Source of the DNA: Magnetococcales bacterium
GTDB lineage: Bacteria > Pseudomonadota > Magnetococcia > Magnetococcales > JADFYX01
NCBI GenBank assembly: GCA_002753565.1
Contig: PEAM01000008.1
Location: forward strand, 1 to 64,000
Direction: 5' to 3'
DNA: 64,000 bases
Shown in pieces: positions 1-10,035 of this stretch. Numbering within the stretch: position 1 is the first letter of the stretch; each line of letters starts with the position of its first letter. Under the pieces are notes generated by a model. That model saw only the letters and a list, made by a program, of their open reading frames with translations. It made no database searches and was not told the origin of the DNA. Made by a program: the position numbers and the translations under genes.

Positions 1-121
1 GTTCGAGCATATCCCGGCGACCCAGACCGTTGACGACTTCGATGCTTTGCTCCCTTGGAATTCAAAAAAGAAAATTTGTTCCGTCAAACCATCTCAGTGA
101 TGGGGTTCATTTGCCGCTTAC
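1..121 (+). mobile_element. Right end of an IS66-family insertion sequence (cut by window edge)
   Basis: Seen: a transposase C-terminus ends at 100, and the sequence just after it, read on the minus strand from 121, begins GTAAGCGGCAAATG. IS66-family elements characteristically have termini starting GTAA(G), with the transposase gene running almost to the right terminus. Base 121 is therefore the likely outer end of the element, and an 8-bp target duplication would begin at 122 (ACTCATTG). The left end lies outside the window, so the duplication cannot be confirmed here. The fragment that follows (122-452) has no start codon of its own, as expected if the element landed inside a gene. Confidence 0.75.
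2..100 (+). CDS. IS66-family transposase (TnpC), C-terminal end only
   Basis: Frame 2 is open from the window edge to TGA at 98-100 and encodes 32 residues containing T-V-D-D-F and A-L-L-P-W-N. The latter is the hallmark ending of IS66 DDE transposases (the IS66 C-terminal domain, usually closing with a variant of LLPW). A short basic tail with three lysines follows. The gene is partial at its 5' end, and its distance of 21 bases from the terminal inverted repeat fits the family. I cannot tell whether the full copy is intact. Confidence 0.7.
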   Translation, partial: FEHIPATQTVDDFDALLPWNSKKKICSVKPSQ

Positions 122-452
122 ACTCATTGCAACCTTTATTTTCCATATTCGCTGTAAACCAAGTACAGATTTTGAACGGAGTGATTTTTGCTTGCCCAAT
201 CTGATAGAGAGTGGTGACGGAGGGGTTCCAGAGGATATTCGGCAGGCCCTTTTTAACGATTCTGGTGCGTTAGATCTATGGTATTATCTGCGCTACCAAG
301 AGAATCAGTACCGTTCAGAAGTCGACTTATGCGAAATAGAGAATCACCTAGAGGGACTTGGAGAGACATGGCCGGAGATGGTTAAGAATAGCCGGGAGAT
401 GCTAGCATCTTTGCGTAGGAACAACACATCCTCATCAACATCTTCCCCATAA
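122..452 (+). pseudogene. 3' remnant of an unknown gene, truncated by the IS66 element
   Basis: The frame is open from the IS boundary to TAA at 450-452, about 109 codons, and has no plausible start codon with a ribosome binding site after the IS terminus. An apparent longer frame from TTG 30 or ATG 42 runs through IS sequence and is out of frame with the transposase, so it is probably artificial. The encoded segment is acidic and soluble in the middle (residues rich in E, D, Y, W around 200-400) and ends in a Ser/Thr-rich tail. I do not recognise a family. It reads like a genuine protein end whose first part was displaced by the insertion. No function is proposed. Confidence 0.5.
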
Positions 453-717
453 CAGATATCTCTCTCGTTAGCGTACCTAATGTGAGTTTGTCTTACCAGC
501 CGGTATGATAGTATCCGATTTTCATGAGCGGATAGATTGAAATTACGAGATTATTAACCAATAAGACAAACAATCTCGGAGTTGAACATTTCTTTGTTTC
601 CATTATAAATTCTCTGGAGAAGGTTGACTCGGTAGTTGAATGCTTTACCTAGAAGAGATCAGGAGCTATATGATGACAACGATGGAAGGGTTTGTTCCAG
701 CTAGGCTGGAATTGTAA

Positions 718-1977
718 ATGACTGTTGTTAATGAAAAATTTAAGTTAAGATTCAGTGGTTTTGTGGTGATTAGATCCTGGATATTTAATCTCATAACCGC
801 AGAGTCTACGCCGTTCCTTCATGCTCTCAAGGAGAAGATTGAGGAAAGATATGGCTGTTGGTATGGTGAGGATATCAATGCCAACACCTTTTTCTCGCGT
901 TTCATCCAGGATCATGCTTTCCTCTTTCCGGACCAGAAAGAGTCGGTAATGAGCAAAGCAAACGAGCGGCCTAGCGATGAGAACTTGAGGGACAGGATGC
1001 GGGGTTTCAACGACCTGGAACTGGAAGCTAAGATTCAACATCTACGCTCCCGGTCCAAATCCAGAAAGTCCCACTACCAAGATATCTTGGTCAAGGTTGA
1101 CGGTAAGATTACTGGTATCAACAATGAAAAAAGTCCAAAACATCATTATTATACGGTCCAGAAAGAATTTGCTGAGGTCGCTCTCCGGCGTGCTAATGAG
1201 GAACTTGATGAAACATCACTGATCAATAGCGCCATCAGGATGCTGATTTCCTCTGGACGTTCTTTTAACCTTCCGTATGTCGGGTTTGTAGATTTATTTC
1301 CTCTTCTCGACTTGACCGATTATGATCTGGACAATCCATTTCGTCATTTTCAGCAACTGTCCTTTCCAGTCTACCAGGAAATGCAATCCACCTGGAAAAG
1401 CACAAAGGATTCTGGCCAGACCTTAGCGGTCATTCAACAGGAAATTCCTGATATCGAATCGCGATTTCAGCACCTAATACAGGACCCTTGCTTCGCAGCC
1501 CGTCGGTTGTTGTTTCAGGAATGCCTGGATGTTGCCGGGCAAGGGTTTCACTCCGCCGCTACACTTTTGCTAATCACCCAGTTGGAAGGGTTGCTAGTGG
1601 ATTGGGCACAGGAGTTGAACGGCATAACGTTTGACGGCAATACCTTCGATATTTTCCCTATACCAGTAAATACGGATAAATTCATCAAGATCACCGGTGG
1701 TCTGGGAAAAAATTTGAGCATCGCTAAACTAATCCAGCAATCGAGGTTTCGTTGTGCCTTCGATCCAGCTTATACTGAGTTTTTCCTCTCTGAATTTTAT
1801 GATAACCGATGCCAGATGGCACACGGTGCCATAGTCGCTCCATCCAACCATACCGATTTTCTGGCAACACTTCTATTTGCTATCACCACAGTGTTGGAGT
1901 ATGAAAAATTCAAAAATGATTTGGATTGGTGGAGCCGGTATCATATTCAAAAAACTAAATGTTTTAACATTCCATGA
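718..1977 (+). CDS. HEPN-like protein of unknown function, 419 aa
   Basis: ATG 718 follows directly on an in-frame TAA (715-717), so translation cannot begin further upstream in this frame; the binding site (GGCTGGA) is weak. The protein has no signal peptide or membrane segment. The C-terminal third is helical and holds R364-C-Q-M-A-H369 followed by G, matching the R-x4-6-H motif of HEPN domains, many of which are RNases in toxin-antitoxin, abortive-infection or other conflict systems. The first 300 residues are not recognisable to me. The DNA is more AT-rich than the downstream genes and lies beside an IS66 end, so it was probably acquired. It could be a standalone defence protein, but no partner gene is visible, and many HEPN proteins are catalytically silent. 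Confidence 0.55.
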   Translation: MTVVNEKFKLRFSGFVVIRSWIFNLITAESTPFLHALKEKIEERYGCWYGEDINANTFFSRFIQDHAFLFPDQKESVMSKANERPSDENLRDRMRGFNDLELEAKIQHLRSRSKSRKSHYQDILVKVDGKITGINNEKSPKHHYYTVQKEFAEVALRRANEELDETSLINSAIRMLISSGRSFNLPYVGFVDLFPLLDLTDYDLDNPFRHFQQLSFPVYQEMQSTWKSTKDSGQTLAVIQQEIPDIESRFQHLIQDPCFAARRLLFQECLDVAGQGFHSAATLLLITQLEGLLVDWAQELNGITFDGNTFDIFPIPVNTDKFIKITGGLGKNLSIAKLIQQSRFRCAFDPAYTEFFLSEFYDNRCQMAHGAIVAPSNHTDFLATLLFAITTVLEYEKFKNDLDWWSRYHIQKTKCFNIP

Positions 1978-2323
1978 TCATAATTTTTATCTATGTCGCT
2001 TTCATTGCCTGAAGCCGATTTTGCCCAGATTGATACAACGGAGAAACATTGGGTGTTCAGAAATTTCTGAACGAGTTTGTAAAGCAATTTTGGTCCACCA
2101 AGTGTGACCTTAGCAGGAACTATGGACCTGCAACACACATTTTCCTCAAGTGGAGAGAGTTTTGTGGTTTTTGACGGTTCTGTTTCTTTTTATCATGATG
2201 CAAGTATTCTATATTTTTTTGCCCAACCGAAAACCCTCCCAAATCGTCTCCGTTGTACCACATAAAAATTCCAGAGAATGTTCCCCGTATGGTGGTGTAT
2301 GCTTCACCATTTACAAAACGAAG
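1978..2323. other. Intergenic stretch without a convincing gene
   Basis: AT-rich sequence between the HEPN-like gene and the terminator at 2324. A 25-codon frame beginning at ATG 1993 (MSLSLPEADF...) stops at 2070 and may be a remnant of a degraded gene. A small inverted repeat, ATGGTG...CACCAT, lies at about 2290-2310, immediately before the terminator, so the segment could end in a small structured transcript. I see no good promoter, tRNA or protein gene. Confidence 0.4.
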
Positions 2324-2356
2324 AACCCCGGGTCCATACGGACTCGGGGTTTTTTG
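2324..2356 (+). terminator. Strong rho-independent terminator
   Basis: ACCCCGgGTCC pairs with GGACtCGGGGT around the loop ATAC, followed at once by a run of six T on the plus strand. It lies 70 bases before the start of the downstream histidine kinase, so it ends transcription coming from upstream (an RNA or the HEPN-like gene). It also shows that the kinase frame should not be extended upstream through this region. Confidence 0.85.
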
Positions 2357-2427
2357 TTTGGTGGAATCGGTTTAAATATGTAGAGTCTGAACTTTACCTT
2401 ATTTGTATCAGAGTGCTAGACTGCACC

Positions 2428-5400
2428 ATGACCAGTCTTCGAGTGAAAATTATTGGCATCATCCTGGCTATTCTGTCTGTTTCGATGATCGCTTCCATGT
2501 ATACCGCCGGGAAAATGCTCTCCGAATTTGAGCATTTTTACTCCCTCAAGCACGAGACAGAAGTTCGTGAGCAAGCGCGGTTTTTTATTGAAGAGCTAAC
2601 CGCTAAATACCGTGATAAATTGGACCGGGTTTTAGATAAGCCGCTATCCTTGGTTGGTATCTTATCCAGCCGTGCTGCAGAGCTGTACAGTAATCAATCC
2701 TCCTATGTCGATAGGGGTACTGACCCAAAAAACAGGTTAGATAAACAGGAAGAAAATGGGATTTTCAATAACGGTCCAACCTGGAGAGTCAATACCCTCT
2801 ACTGGGGTGGAACGGAGGTTTCTCACGCGGTTTCCAGGGAACATGGTGTGCTTTCTCAACTGGACGGTCTTCTGGTTGATTTGGAACAGGCCGACCCCTC
2901 TTTTACTGCGGCGTGGTTGATTTCCAGCTCTGGCTATGGCAAATATGCCCCCAATATCCATGTGGCAACGCTTCTTCCGCCTCCTTCAGAGTTTGACCTG
3001 CGTAACCTTGAAGATGATCCCCCTTATTCTCTCGTCTCTCCTGCTTTAAACCCAAACCGTCAAAAAAAATTTGGGGATGTCTATAGGGATGCTGTAGGAC
3101 ATGGTCTGATGGTTTCTGCTCTGGCTCCAGTCTATGATGCAAAGGGAGAGTTTCAAGCGGCAGTTGGTATTGATATCTCTCTGAAGGATATGCAAAAAGA
3201 GATACTCAGTTTCGAATGGTCCATCTCCAAAAGAAAATTAAATGGCAAGAAATCTTCAGGATTTGCCTTTCTTGTCGATCAGAGTGGAAAACCGATTGCT
3301 TTTCCAGAAAAATTTCTGCCTCTCGTCGGGATGAGTCCTGACATTGACAGGCTGAAGGTGAGCTTTCTACAATCAGACCATCAAGAGGTCAGAGAGACCA
3401 TCGGCCGGATGATTCTAGGAGAGAAGGGGATTATTCAACATACACACAATGGCAGTACCCATCTTTTGGCTTTTCAGCCTCTACAGGTGACTGGTTGGAG
3501 TTTGGGGTTGGTCATCCCGGAGTTAGAACTCCTGGATGCGGTTAAACTGTCACATAGTGAAATGAATCAAACCGTGGATCTTTTGTTAAACCAAATGGGT
3601 TTGATTACCCTTGTCAGTATTTTGATCACCCTCACCCTTACCTATTTTTTTCTCCAGAAGATGGTTCTTGGACCGCTGAGAACGATCCGTAACGCCTCAA
3701 GAGCCTTTTCTCAGGGAGAGCTCGATAGTCCGGTTGCCATAACCCGGAATGATGAAATGGGAGAGTTGGCCGAAAGCTTTAATTTTATGCGCCAATCCAT
3801 TTTAAAAACCGTTGGTGCCTTGCAAAAAGAGGAGAGGCGCCTTCAGGCGATTATTAATAACTCTACAGCGGTGATTTACCTTAAAGATCTGCACGGTCAT
3901 TATCTGCTTGTCAATAACACCTTTGCCAAGTTATTCAAAGCCGACAAGAAATCTATTGTTGGTCTTGGTGATGCTGATCTTTTCCCTAAAGAGATAGCCG
4001 ATAAATTTAAAGAAAATGACCGGAAGGTGGTAGAGGGAAATCGTCCCTTGCAGTTGGACGAGGTTGTGCAGCAGGATGATGGTATTCACAACTACATATC
4101 CAACAAATTTCCTCTGTATGATGAGAACGGAAAAATGGAAGCCATATGCGGTATTTCTACTGATATTACTGACCGCAAACATCATGAAGAAGAGTTGGAA
4201 AAACACCGTAACCATCTGCGACTATTGGTGGATGAGAAAACGGAAAAACTCATTGTTGCCCGTGAAGAGGCTGAGCAGGCCAGCCAGGCTAAGAGTCTGT
4301 TTTTAGCCAATATGAGCCACGAGGTCCGCACGCCAATGAACGCTGTTCAGGGGATGGTCGAACTGTTGCGGCGCTCCGAGTTGACCAATAAACAATATGC
4401 CATGCTGGAAACAATCTCCGCCTCAAGTAAGGACTTGTTACGTCTACTGGATGATATTTTGGATCTGTCGAAAGTGGAGGATGGTAAACTTGAGATTAAG
4501 AAGGAGGATTTTAATATTCTTCACCTTCTTGAAAACCTGATTGAGTTAAATCGTGCTGAAGCGAAAGAAAAAAAACTCTCTCTAAATCTGACCATGGATG
4601 AGACAATCCCGACGGTTTTACACGGTGACCGGTTTAGGTTGCGGCAAGTTTTATGGAATTTGATCGCCAACGCAGTCAAATTTACAGAAAAAGGGTTTGT
4701 AGCTGTCAAAGGGCAATCCATGGGAATCGTTCCTAATGGCATTCGGGTAAAATTTTCGGTAGAAGACTCCGGAGTGGGCATCTCTTTCGAAAATCTAGCG
4801 GTTATTTTTGATCCCTTTATCCAGGCAGATTCAACCAAATCCAGGAAACACCATGGAAGTGGCCTGGGGTTGGCTATTTCCAAGAAGTTGGTTGATTTGA
4901 TGGACGGTCTGATGAGTGTCGAAAGCCAACCTAACACAGGGAGTGTTTTCCATGTTGAACTGGACTTTGCGGAGGGGAACAAACAGGCCCAAGAAAAAAG
5001 AGATGAAAAAAAACTCAGACCAGCACCTTTATCGATCCTTTTGGTAGAGGATGAGTTGGTGAGTCAGGCGGTTGTTGAAGCTTTGCTGACGGATGAAGGG
5101 TATCAGGTTACCGTCTGCTCCAGCGGTGTTGAAGCTCTGGAGTTGATATATGCCAACCCTTACGATGCTGTTTTAATGGATCTCCGTATGCCAGAGGTGG
5201 ATGGGATTGAGACTTCAAAACGGATTCGGGCCTCATCGGATCTTCGTGTAGCACACACAACCGTGATCGCTTTCACGGGTGATGTGATGAAAGAGACGGT
5301 TCAGCACTGTTTTGACGTTGGTATGGACGGTATTATCGCTAAACCCATTGATATTGATGAAGTGAATAAAGTTTTGTCGGAACTGGTTCATTCGGATGAC

Positions 5401-5433
5401 CAGTTGGGTTTGGAACCAAAGGTGAAGCGTTAG
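2428..5433 (+). CDS. Membrane hybrid histidine kinase: Cache-like sensor, HAMP, PAS, kinase core, receiver
   Basis: ATG 2428 is chosen because an in-frame extension to 2278 would run through a terminator. The protein has 1001 aa: TM1 at about 7-29, a periplasmic double-Cache-like sensor to about 390, TM2 at about 395-415, HAMP, then a PAS domain (about 475-585). The HisKA phosphoacceptor is H631 in [12 protein letters not shown]. The HATPase region has N (NAVKF), G1 (DSGVGI) and G2 (GSGLGLAI) boxes. The receiver at about 868-985 has the acidic pair E-D, phosphoacceptor D918 ([11 protein letters not shown]) and the K-P-I signature. It would sense a small extracytoplasmic ligand and autophosphorylate, passing phosphate to its own receiver. 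No Hpt or cognate regulator is adjacent in the same operon; the HD-GYP regulator lies convergent and downstream. The ligand is unknown. Confidence 0.9.
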   Translation: MTSLRVKIIGIILAILSVSMIASMYTAGKMLSEFEHFYSLKHETEVREQARFFIEELTAKYRDKLDRVLDKPLSLVGILSSRAAELYSNQSSYVDRGTDPKNRLDKQEENGIFNNGPTWRVNTLYWGGTEVSHAVSREHGVLSQLDGLLVDLEQADPSFTAAWLISSSGYGKYAPNIHVATLLPPPSEFDLRNLEDDPPYSLVSPALNPNRQKKFGDVYRDAVGHGLMVSALAPVYDAKGEFQAAVGIDISLKDMQKEILSFEWSISKRKLNGKKSSGFAFLVDQSGKPIAFPEKFLPLVGMSPDIDRLKVSFLQSDHQEVRETIGRMILGEKGIIQHTHNGSTHLLAFQPLQVTGWSLGLVIPELELLDAVKLSHSEMNQTVDLLLNQMGLITLVSILITLTLTYFFLQKMVLGPLRTIRNASRAFSQGELDSPVAITRNDEMGELAESFNFMRQSILKTVGALQKEERRLQAIINNSTAVIYLKDLHGHYLLVNNTFAKLFKADKKSIVGLGDADLFPKEIADKFKENDRKVVEGNRPLQLDEVVQQDDGIHNYISNKFPLYDENGKMEAICGISTDITDRKHHEEELEKHRNHLRLLVDEKTEKLIVAREEAEQASQAKSLFLANMSHEVRTPMNAVQGMVELLRRSELTNKQYAMLETISASSKDLLRLLDDILDLSKVEDGKLEIKKEDFNILHLLENLIELNRAEAKEKKLSLNLTMDETIPTVLHGDRFRLRQVLWNLIANAVKFTEKGFVAVKGQSMGIVPNGIRVKFSVEDSGVGISFENLAVIFDPFIQADSTKSRKHHGSGLGLAISKKLVDLMDGLMSVESQPNTGSVFHVELDFAEGNKQAQEKRDEKKLRPAPLSILLVEDELVSQAVVEALLTDEGYQVTVCSSGVEALELIYANPYDAVLMDLRMPEVDGIETSKRIRASSDLRVAHTTVIAFTGDVMKETVQHCFDVGMDGIIAKPIDIDEVNKVLSELVHSDDQLGLEPKVKR

Positions 5434-5463
5434 GCCGGTCCACCAAATCGATAGGAACCGGCC
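5433..5463. terminator. Hairpin between convergent signalling genes
   Basis: GGCCGGT (5433-5439) pairs with ACCGGCC (5457-5463) across the 48-base gap between the converging kinase and HD-GYP genes. The stem can be extended by CC/GG with a bulge. There is no clear T-run on either strand, so it may be a bidirectional but weak or Rho-assisted terminator. Confidence 0.4.
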
Positions 5464-5481
5464 AGGCTACCATGTCGTGGC

Positions 5482-6579
5482 TTATCGGACACCATCCGAC
5501 AGGGAGTCAAAGCTTCCCCCTTGCTCACTCCATTTTTGGCGAACTTCAAGCATCTCATCAATACAGGTCAGAAAGACGGTGACCAGTGTTGGATCAAAAT
5601 GTGTGCCTGCCTCGCTTTTTATCATCTCCAAGGCTTTTTCCACCGGCCACTCAGGCTTATAGGGGCGGGCAGTGGTTAAGGCGTCAAAGACGTCGGCAAT
5701 GGCAACAATTCGACCTTCTATGGGTATTTTATCTCCTTCCAGACCACGAGGATAGCCACCACCATTCCATTTTTCATGGTGAGTCAGGGCTACCACACGG
5801 GCCATGGAGAGGAGGGGGGACTCATGGCGACCGATGATGCCGGCTCCAATACCGGGATGTTGGCGCATGATCTCCCACTCTTCATTGCTTAATTTTCCTG
5901 GCTTGAGAAGAATGCTGTCTGGTGTACCAATTTTGCCGATATCGTGCATGGGGGCGGCGTTGAGCAGGAGTTCGGCCTGATCTTCGGCCATACCGCTCTT
6001 TAAGGCGACAATTTTGGAGTAGTGGCTCATGCGAATAACATGAAGACCGGTCTCGTTATCTTTATACTCTGCGGCTCTGCCCAGACGTCGAATAATCTCC
6101 AGGCGGGTGGCCTCCAGCTCCTGGTTTTTTTCATCCAGGGCCAGGGTCCGCTCTTTGACCCGCTCCTCCAGAATGACATTCTGATTTGCCAACTGTTGCC
6201 GGGCTCTCACCAGGTTTAGGTGGGTTTTTACCCGGGCCTGGACAACGGGGGGGCTGAAGGGTTTGGTAATATAGTCCACAGCCCCAACCCGAAAGCCCTG
6301 GGTTTGATCTTCGGACTCCTGCTTGGCAGTAATAAAAATAACTGGGATGTCACGGGTTGCAGGATCCTGTTTAAGCTGCCGACACACTTCATAACCATCA
6401 ATACCGGGCATCATGATATCCAACAGAATCAAGTCGGGCTTGGTTGTCGGAATATCCTCCAGAGCGCTCTCTCCGTCGAGCGCCACACTGACATCGTACT
6501 GTTCTCCCAGGGTCTCTAGCAGTACGTCGATGTTGGTTTCGGTATCATCAACAACAAAAATTTTTGCCTCATGCTCCAT
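5482..6579 (-). CDS. Response regulator with HD-GYP output (predicted c-di-GMP phosphodiesterase)
   Basis: 365 aa. Residues 1-125 are a receiver (V-D-D near the N-terminus, phosphoacceptor Asp in L-L-D-I-M-M-P-G-I-D-G, K-P-F). A coiled linker (about 130-170) leads to an HD-GYP domain (about 170-350) with M-H-D-I-G-K-I-G, H-H-E-K-W-N-G-G-G-Y-P and I-A-D-V-F-D-A-L, all the family's metal and GYP residues. This is the RpfG-like layout; the enzyme class hydrolyses cyclic di-GMP. Its ATG overlaps the 3' end of the upstream hybrid kinase by 11 bases, which suggests translational coupling, so it is probably the output of that kinase and the FIST sensor. Lowering c-di-GMP usually favours motility over attachment. 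Confidence 0.92.
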   Translation of the reverse strand: MEHEAKIFVVDDTETNIDVLLETLGEQYDVSVALDGESALEDIPTTKPDLILLDIMMPGIDGYEVCRQLKQDPATRDIPVIFITAKQESEDQTQGFRVGAVDYITKPFSPPVVQARVKTHLNLVRARQQLANQNVILEERVKERTLALDEKNQELEATRLEIIRRLGRAAEYKDNETGLHVIRMSHYSKIVALKSGMAEDQAELLLNAAPMHDIGKIGTPDSILLKPGKLSNEEWEIMRQHPGIGAGIIGRHESPLLSMARVVALTHHEKWNGGGYPRGLEGDKIPIEGRIVAIADVFDALTTARPYKPEWPVEKALEMIKSEAGTHFDPTLVTVFLTCIDEMLEVRQKWSEQGGSFDSLSDGVR

Positions 6580-9500
6580 GATTATCCATCCCTTTTAATT
6601 GGCTGTTAACGGCATTACGGAGGTCGGTCAAGCTCTGTTCAGCCTCTTTGAAGCGGTATTTTTTAATCAGTTTGCTCAGCTCATCTGCCCCTGTTTTCCA
6701 GGCCAGGGGAAGGTGAAAGCTCTCCAGTTCGGTCAGAAGATCGCGGCTTTGTCGGGCTTGACGTTTTTGGAGAATGGGTGCCAATTGATCCAACAGCTCT
6801 GTGACCACCTGTGGAGAGGTTGTCTCTACGGAGGAGGAGGCTGGAGATGATGGATTGATCTCTGGCAGTTGTTGGATTCCCGATAGCACCATCTGCATCT
6901 CTTCATCCAGACTGTTGATGATCTCTGGCAAAGCCAGCCATTGATCATCGTTCAGATGGTTCTCTACCTTTTCTGCCCATTGGGCCAGGGTGACGGCGCC
7001 GATGGTGCCTGCCAGCCCTTTGAGGGTATGGGCCAACCGTTTGGCGACAGGGTCACGTTTTTCTATCAATCTCCTAAGCTGTGCCACCGACCCCGATTGC
7101 TCTTGGCCAAATTCGGTCAGCAGACGGTGGTAGAGAGTACTGTTTTGGGCGGTATGGTGCAGACCTGTTTGGGTTTCGATACCGGGCAGATCTGGCAACA
7201 CCGCCGCCTCCCCGGTTCTCTCTTGTTGGCTTGCGGTGTTAACTAGAAGTGGACGGTCGAGCCACCTTCCCAGGGTAATGTACATCAGGTCGGGATCGAT
7301 GGGTTTGGGGATGTGGTCATCCATTCCCGCCTCCAGGCACCGTTCTCGATCTCCTGCCATGGCGTTGGCGGTCATGGCAAGAATGGGGATCTCGACCCCC
7401 TGTTTGCGGATGAGGCGGGTTGCTTGAAAGCCGTCCATGACCGGCATTTGCAGATCCATCAAGATGCCATCAAAAGAGTGGTTGTTGGCAACCTGATCAA
7501 CCGCTTCCGAACCATTGACCGCCATGGTAACCGATACCCCCGCCATTTCCAGCAGTTCAAGCGCCACCTGACGGTTGACCGCGTTATCTTCAACCAGAAG
7601 AATATGGCAGCCGCTTAAATCGTAGTGCCTGTCTGCACCGAAAGATTTGACCTTTCTTTTGCTCTTTTTGTGACAAAAACGGGGTAGACTGCCGCCGATC
7701 AAGGTGACAAAGCCATCGAAAAGAGATGAGGCGGTAACCGGCTTTTGGACAAACTCCAGGGAGGGGATCTTATGTCGGAGGCTCTGAAGCTGTTGCCGCT
7801 GCTGATGGTCGGCTAGAATCAGTATCGGCAGGGTTGGATTGTCGGACCCCAGACGGAGCTGGTTGATATCATCCAGCACCTGTGAACCCAGACATCGGCC
7901 ATCCCATAGAGAGATCAGCGGTTGAATGCTCCCCTCTCCCTGCAAACAGGCCAGCGCCTCTTGCTGCGTGCTAAAGGCTGAAACCTTGAAGGCGAGGGAC
8001 TCTAATAGTTTGGTCAATACCTTGCTTTGGGTCTGGTTGGAGGTCAGCAATAAAACCTGAGAGCCACGCAGGGTATCCGGCAGGTCGGCAAAGACTGAAC
8101 TCGGTTCACCCTGTTTTAAATAGAGGGTGAACCGGAACAGACTACCCTGGCCTGGTTTGCTCTCTACCGTAATATCCCCCCCCATCAACTGGACCAGGTT
8201 TTTGCAGATAGCCAGCCCCAGGCCGGTGCCGCCAAATCGTCGGGTGGTGGAAGAGTCGGCCTGAGAGAAAGATTGAAACAGACGGCTCATCTGCTCGTCT
8301 GTCATGCCGATGCCAGAGTCTTGGACGGTGATACAAAGTCCCCCTTTTTCGATAAGCTCCACCCGCACCAGAATATTCCCCTGGCTGGAAAATTTAACGG
8401 CATTGCTGGTTAAGTTGAGCAGAACCTGGTTCAGCCGTAGAGCATCCCCAATCCAGGCACGGGGCAGGGTGGCCGGAATATCAAAAATAATCTCCAGCCC
8501 CTTATCCTGAGCCTTGAGGCTGATCTGATTGGATAGGGTTTCAAACAGCTCATCCAGACAAAACTCCGCCTCTTCCAACTCCAGCTTTCCGGCCTCAATT
8601 TTAGAAAAGTCTAAAATGTCGTTGATGATGCGTAACAGAGACTGAGAGGCGTTGAAGATTTTTTCTAGATAATCTTTTTGCCGGGGGTCTTTCTCCCGGC
8701 TCAGGGCCAGGTGGCCTAACCCAATGATAGCATTCATGGGGGTGCGGATCTCATGGCTCATATTGGCTAGAAAGTCACTTTTGGCCTGACTGGCGGCTTC
8801 GGCTTGGCGCATGGCCTCTTTGAGTTGATCCTCCACCTGCTTACGATCACTGATATCTTTATGAATACCGGTCATTCGGGTGGCTCGGCCCTCCTGGTCA
8901 CGCTCGGTAACCCGGCCTGAGGATAAGATCCATTTCCACTGCTTGTTTCGGTGCTGCATGCGAAATTCAACGTCAAAGTCCAGCTGTTCCCCCAACAGGT
9001 GGGCGAACAGTTTCTCCTTGACCCGATGTTTGTCGGCGGGATGGATGAGATTTTCCCAGGCTTTTCCCGTCTCTTCCATCTCCCCTTTTCGAAAGCCGAC
9101 CATAGTGAGCCACTGCTCGCTGAAATAGGCGACATCGGTTACCGGATTCCAATCCCACAATCCGGTGTAGGAGGCGTCCAGAGCGATGGTCAGACGCTGT
9201 TCCTTCTCTCGCAGCGCCTCCTCCATGGCTTTTTGATGGGAGATGTCGGTACGGATGGCGACATACTCCATGGGTTTTCCCTGGTCATTTAAAAAGGGAA
9301 TAATGGTGGCTGATACCCAATAGAATCTACCGTCTTTGGCTCGATTGCAGATTTCACCATTCCAGACCTGACCTTTGGCGATGGTGTTCCACAAGGTTTT
9401 AAAAAAAGCTCGGTCATGGTGACCGGAGTTGATGATGCGGTGGGTCTGTCCCAACATCTCCTCTTCAGTATAGCCACTGATAGAGCAGAAATTTTTATTG

Positions 9501-10030
9501 GCATAGGTGATCACCCCTTTGACATCGGTAATGGTGACAATACAGTGTTCATCCAGGGCAAATTTTTGCTGCTCCAGGCGGCTGAAGGCCTCTTGAAGGC
9601 GGACGTTGACCGACCGATTCTCCTCGACAAGTTCCACCATCATCCGGGCAATCTCACCCAAATCGTTCTGATCTTCCGGGATGGGGGGTTTGCCGGCCGA
9701 TTGGAGGAGGTCGTTGGTGGTGCGCTGCAGAGAGGTGATCACCTCCCCTTTGAGGGCAGTCTCCTTTCGAAGTCGCTGGTTGGCTTCGTTGAGTTCATCC
9801 GAGCTTAACTGCAGGCTTCTGTTGCGTAGCTCCAGGTCTCTCTCTTGGCGAGAGTAAGAGTCATCGACCCGCTCCAGAAAAGCCGGTAGTTGCAGCGCTA
9901 TCCTCTGGATTTCTGGATCATTTTCCCACCCTGTCGCTTTTTCTGACAGGCGGTTCAATGTTTCAGCCAGCTTTTCGGGGCTCTCTATCTTGAACACCCG
10001 TTTAATCTGTCTTTTCAGCAGCCGATGCAT
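6569..10030 (-). CDS. Soluble hybrid histidine kinase (NahK-like): coil, PAS, PAS, kinase, degenerate REC, REC, Hpt
   Basis: 1153 aa from ATG 10030, which has GGAGA about 11 bases upstream; TTG 10039, overlapping the previous stop, is the alternative. No membrane segment is present. Order: coiled coil 1-165, PAS about 170-265, PAS_3 about 275-395, HisKA with H426 (N-M-S-H-E-I-R-T-P), HATPase about 530-645 (NAVKF, DSGIGM, GGTGLGL), a receiver-like domain about 665-785 lacking the N-terminal acidic pair, a complete receiver about 805-925 (V-E-D-N, L-M-D-L-Q-M-P), an Hpt with A-H-T-L-K-G-L-A-G and a C-terminal helical module. It sits directly after a FIST protein. In Pseudomonas and others the FIST protein NosP controls the cytosolic kinase NahK, so this kinase probably takes its input from the FIST partner and passes phosphate to the HD-GYP regulator. 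Confidence 0.88.
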   Translation of the reverse strand: MHRLLKRQIKRVFKIESPEKLAETLNRLSEKATGWENDPEIQRIALQLPAFLERVDDSYSRQERDLELRNRSLQLSSDELNEANQRLRKETALKGEVITSLQRTTNDLLQSAGKPPIPEDQNDLGEIARMMVELVEENRSVNVRLQEAFSRLEQQKFALDEHCIVTITDVKGVITYANKNFCSISGYTEEEMLGQTHRIINSGHHDRAFFKTLWNTIAKGQVWNGEICNRAKDGRFYWVSATIIPFLNDQGKPMEYVAIRTDISHQKAMEEALREKEQRLTIALDASYTGLWDWNPVTDVAYFSEQWLTMVGFRKGEMEETGKAWENLIHPADKHRVKEKLFAHLLGEQLDFDVEFRMQHRNKQWKWILSSGRVTERDQEGRATRMTGIHKDISDRKQVEDQLKEAMRQAEAASQAKSDFLANMSHEIRTPMNAIIGLGHLALSREKDPRQKDYLEKIFNASQSLLRIINDILDFSKIEAGKLELEEAEFCLDELFETLSNQISLKAQDKGLEIIFDIPATLPRAWIGDALRLNQVLLNLTSNAVKFSSQGNILVRVELIEKGGLCITVQDSGIGMTDEQMSRLFQSFSQADSSTTRRFGGTGLGLAICKNLVQLMGGDITVESKPGQGSLFRFTLYLKQGEPSSVFADLPDTLRGSQVLLLTSNQTQSKVLTKLLESLAFKVSAFSTQQEALACLQGEGSIQPLISLWDGRCLGSQVLDDINQLRLGSDNPTLPILILADHQQRQQLQSLRHKIPSLEFVQKPVTASSLFDGFVTLIGGSLPRFCHKKSKRKVKSFGADRHYDLSGCHILLVEDNAVNRQVALELLEMAGVSVTMAVNGSEAVDQVANNHSFDGILMDLQMPVMDGFQATRLIRKQGVEIPILAMTANAMAGDRERCLEAGMDDHIPKPIDPDLMYITLGRWLDRPLLVNTASQQERTGEAAVLPDLPGIETQTGLHHTAQNSTLYHRLLTEFGQEQSGSVAQLRRLIEKRDPVAKRLAHTLKGLAGTIGAVTLAQWAEKVENHLNDDQWLALPEIINSLDEEMQMVLSGIQQLPEINPSSPASSSVETTSPQVVTELLDQLAPILQKRQARQSRDLLTELESFHLPLAWKTGADELSKLIKKYRFKEAEQSLTDLRNAVNSQLKGMDNHGA

Positions 10031-10035
10031 GATGC

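Noticed and set aside
2278-2427. Upstream extension of the Cache kinase frame
   Set aside because: The extension crosses a strong terminator and has no ribosome site; ATG 2428 gives a normal N-terminal membrane segment.
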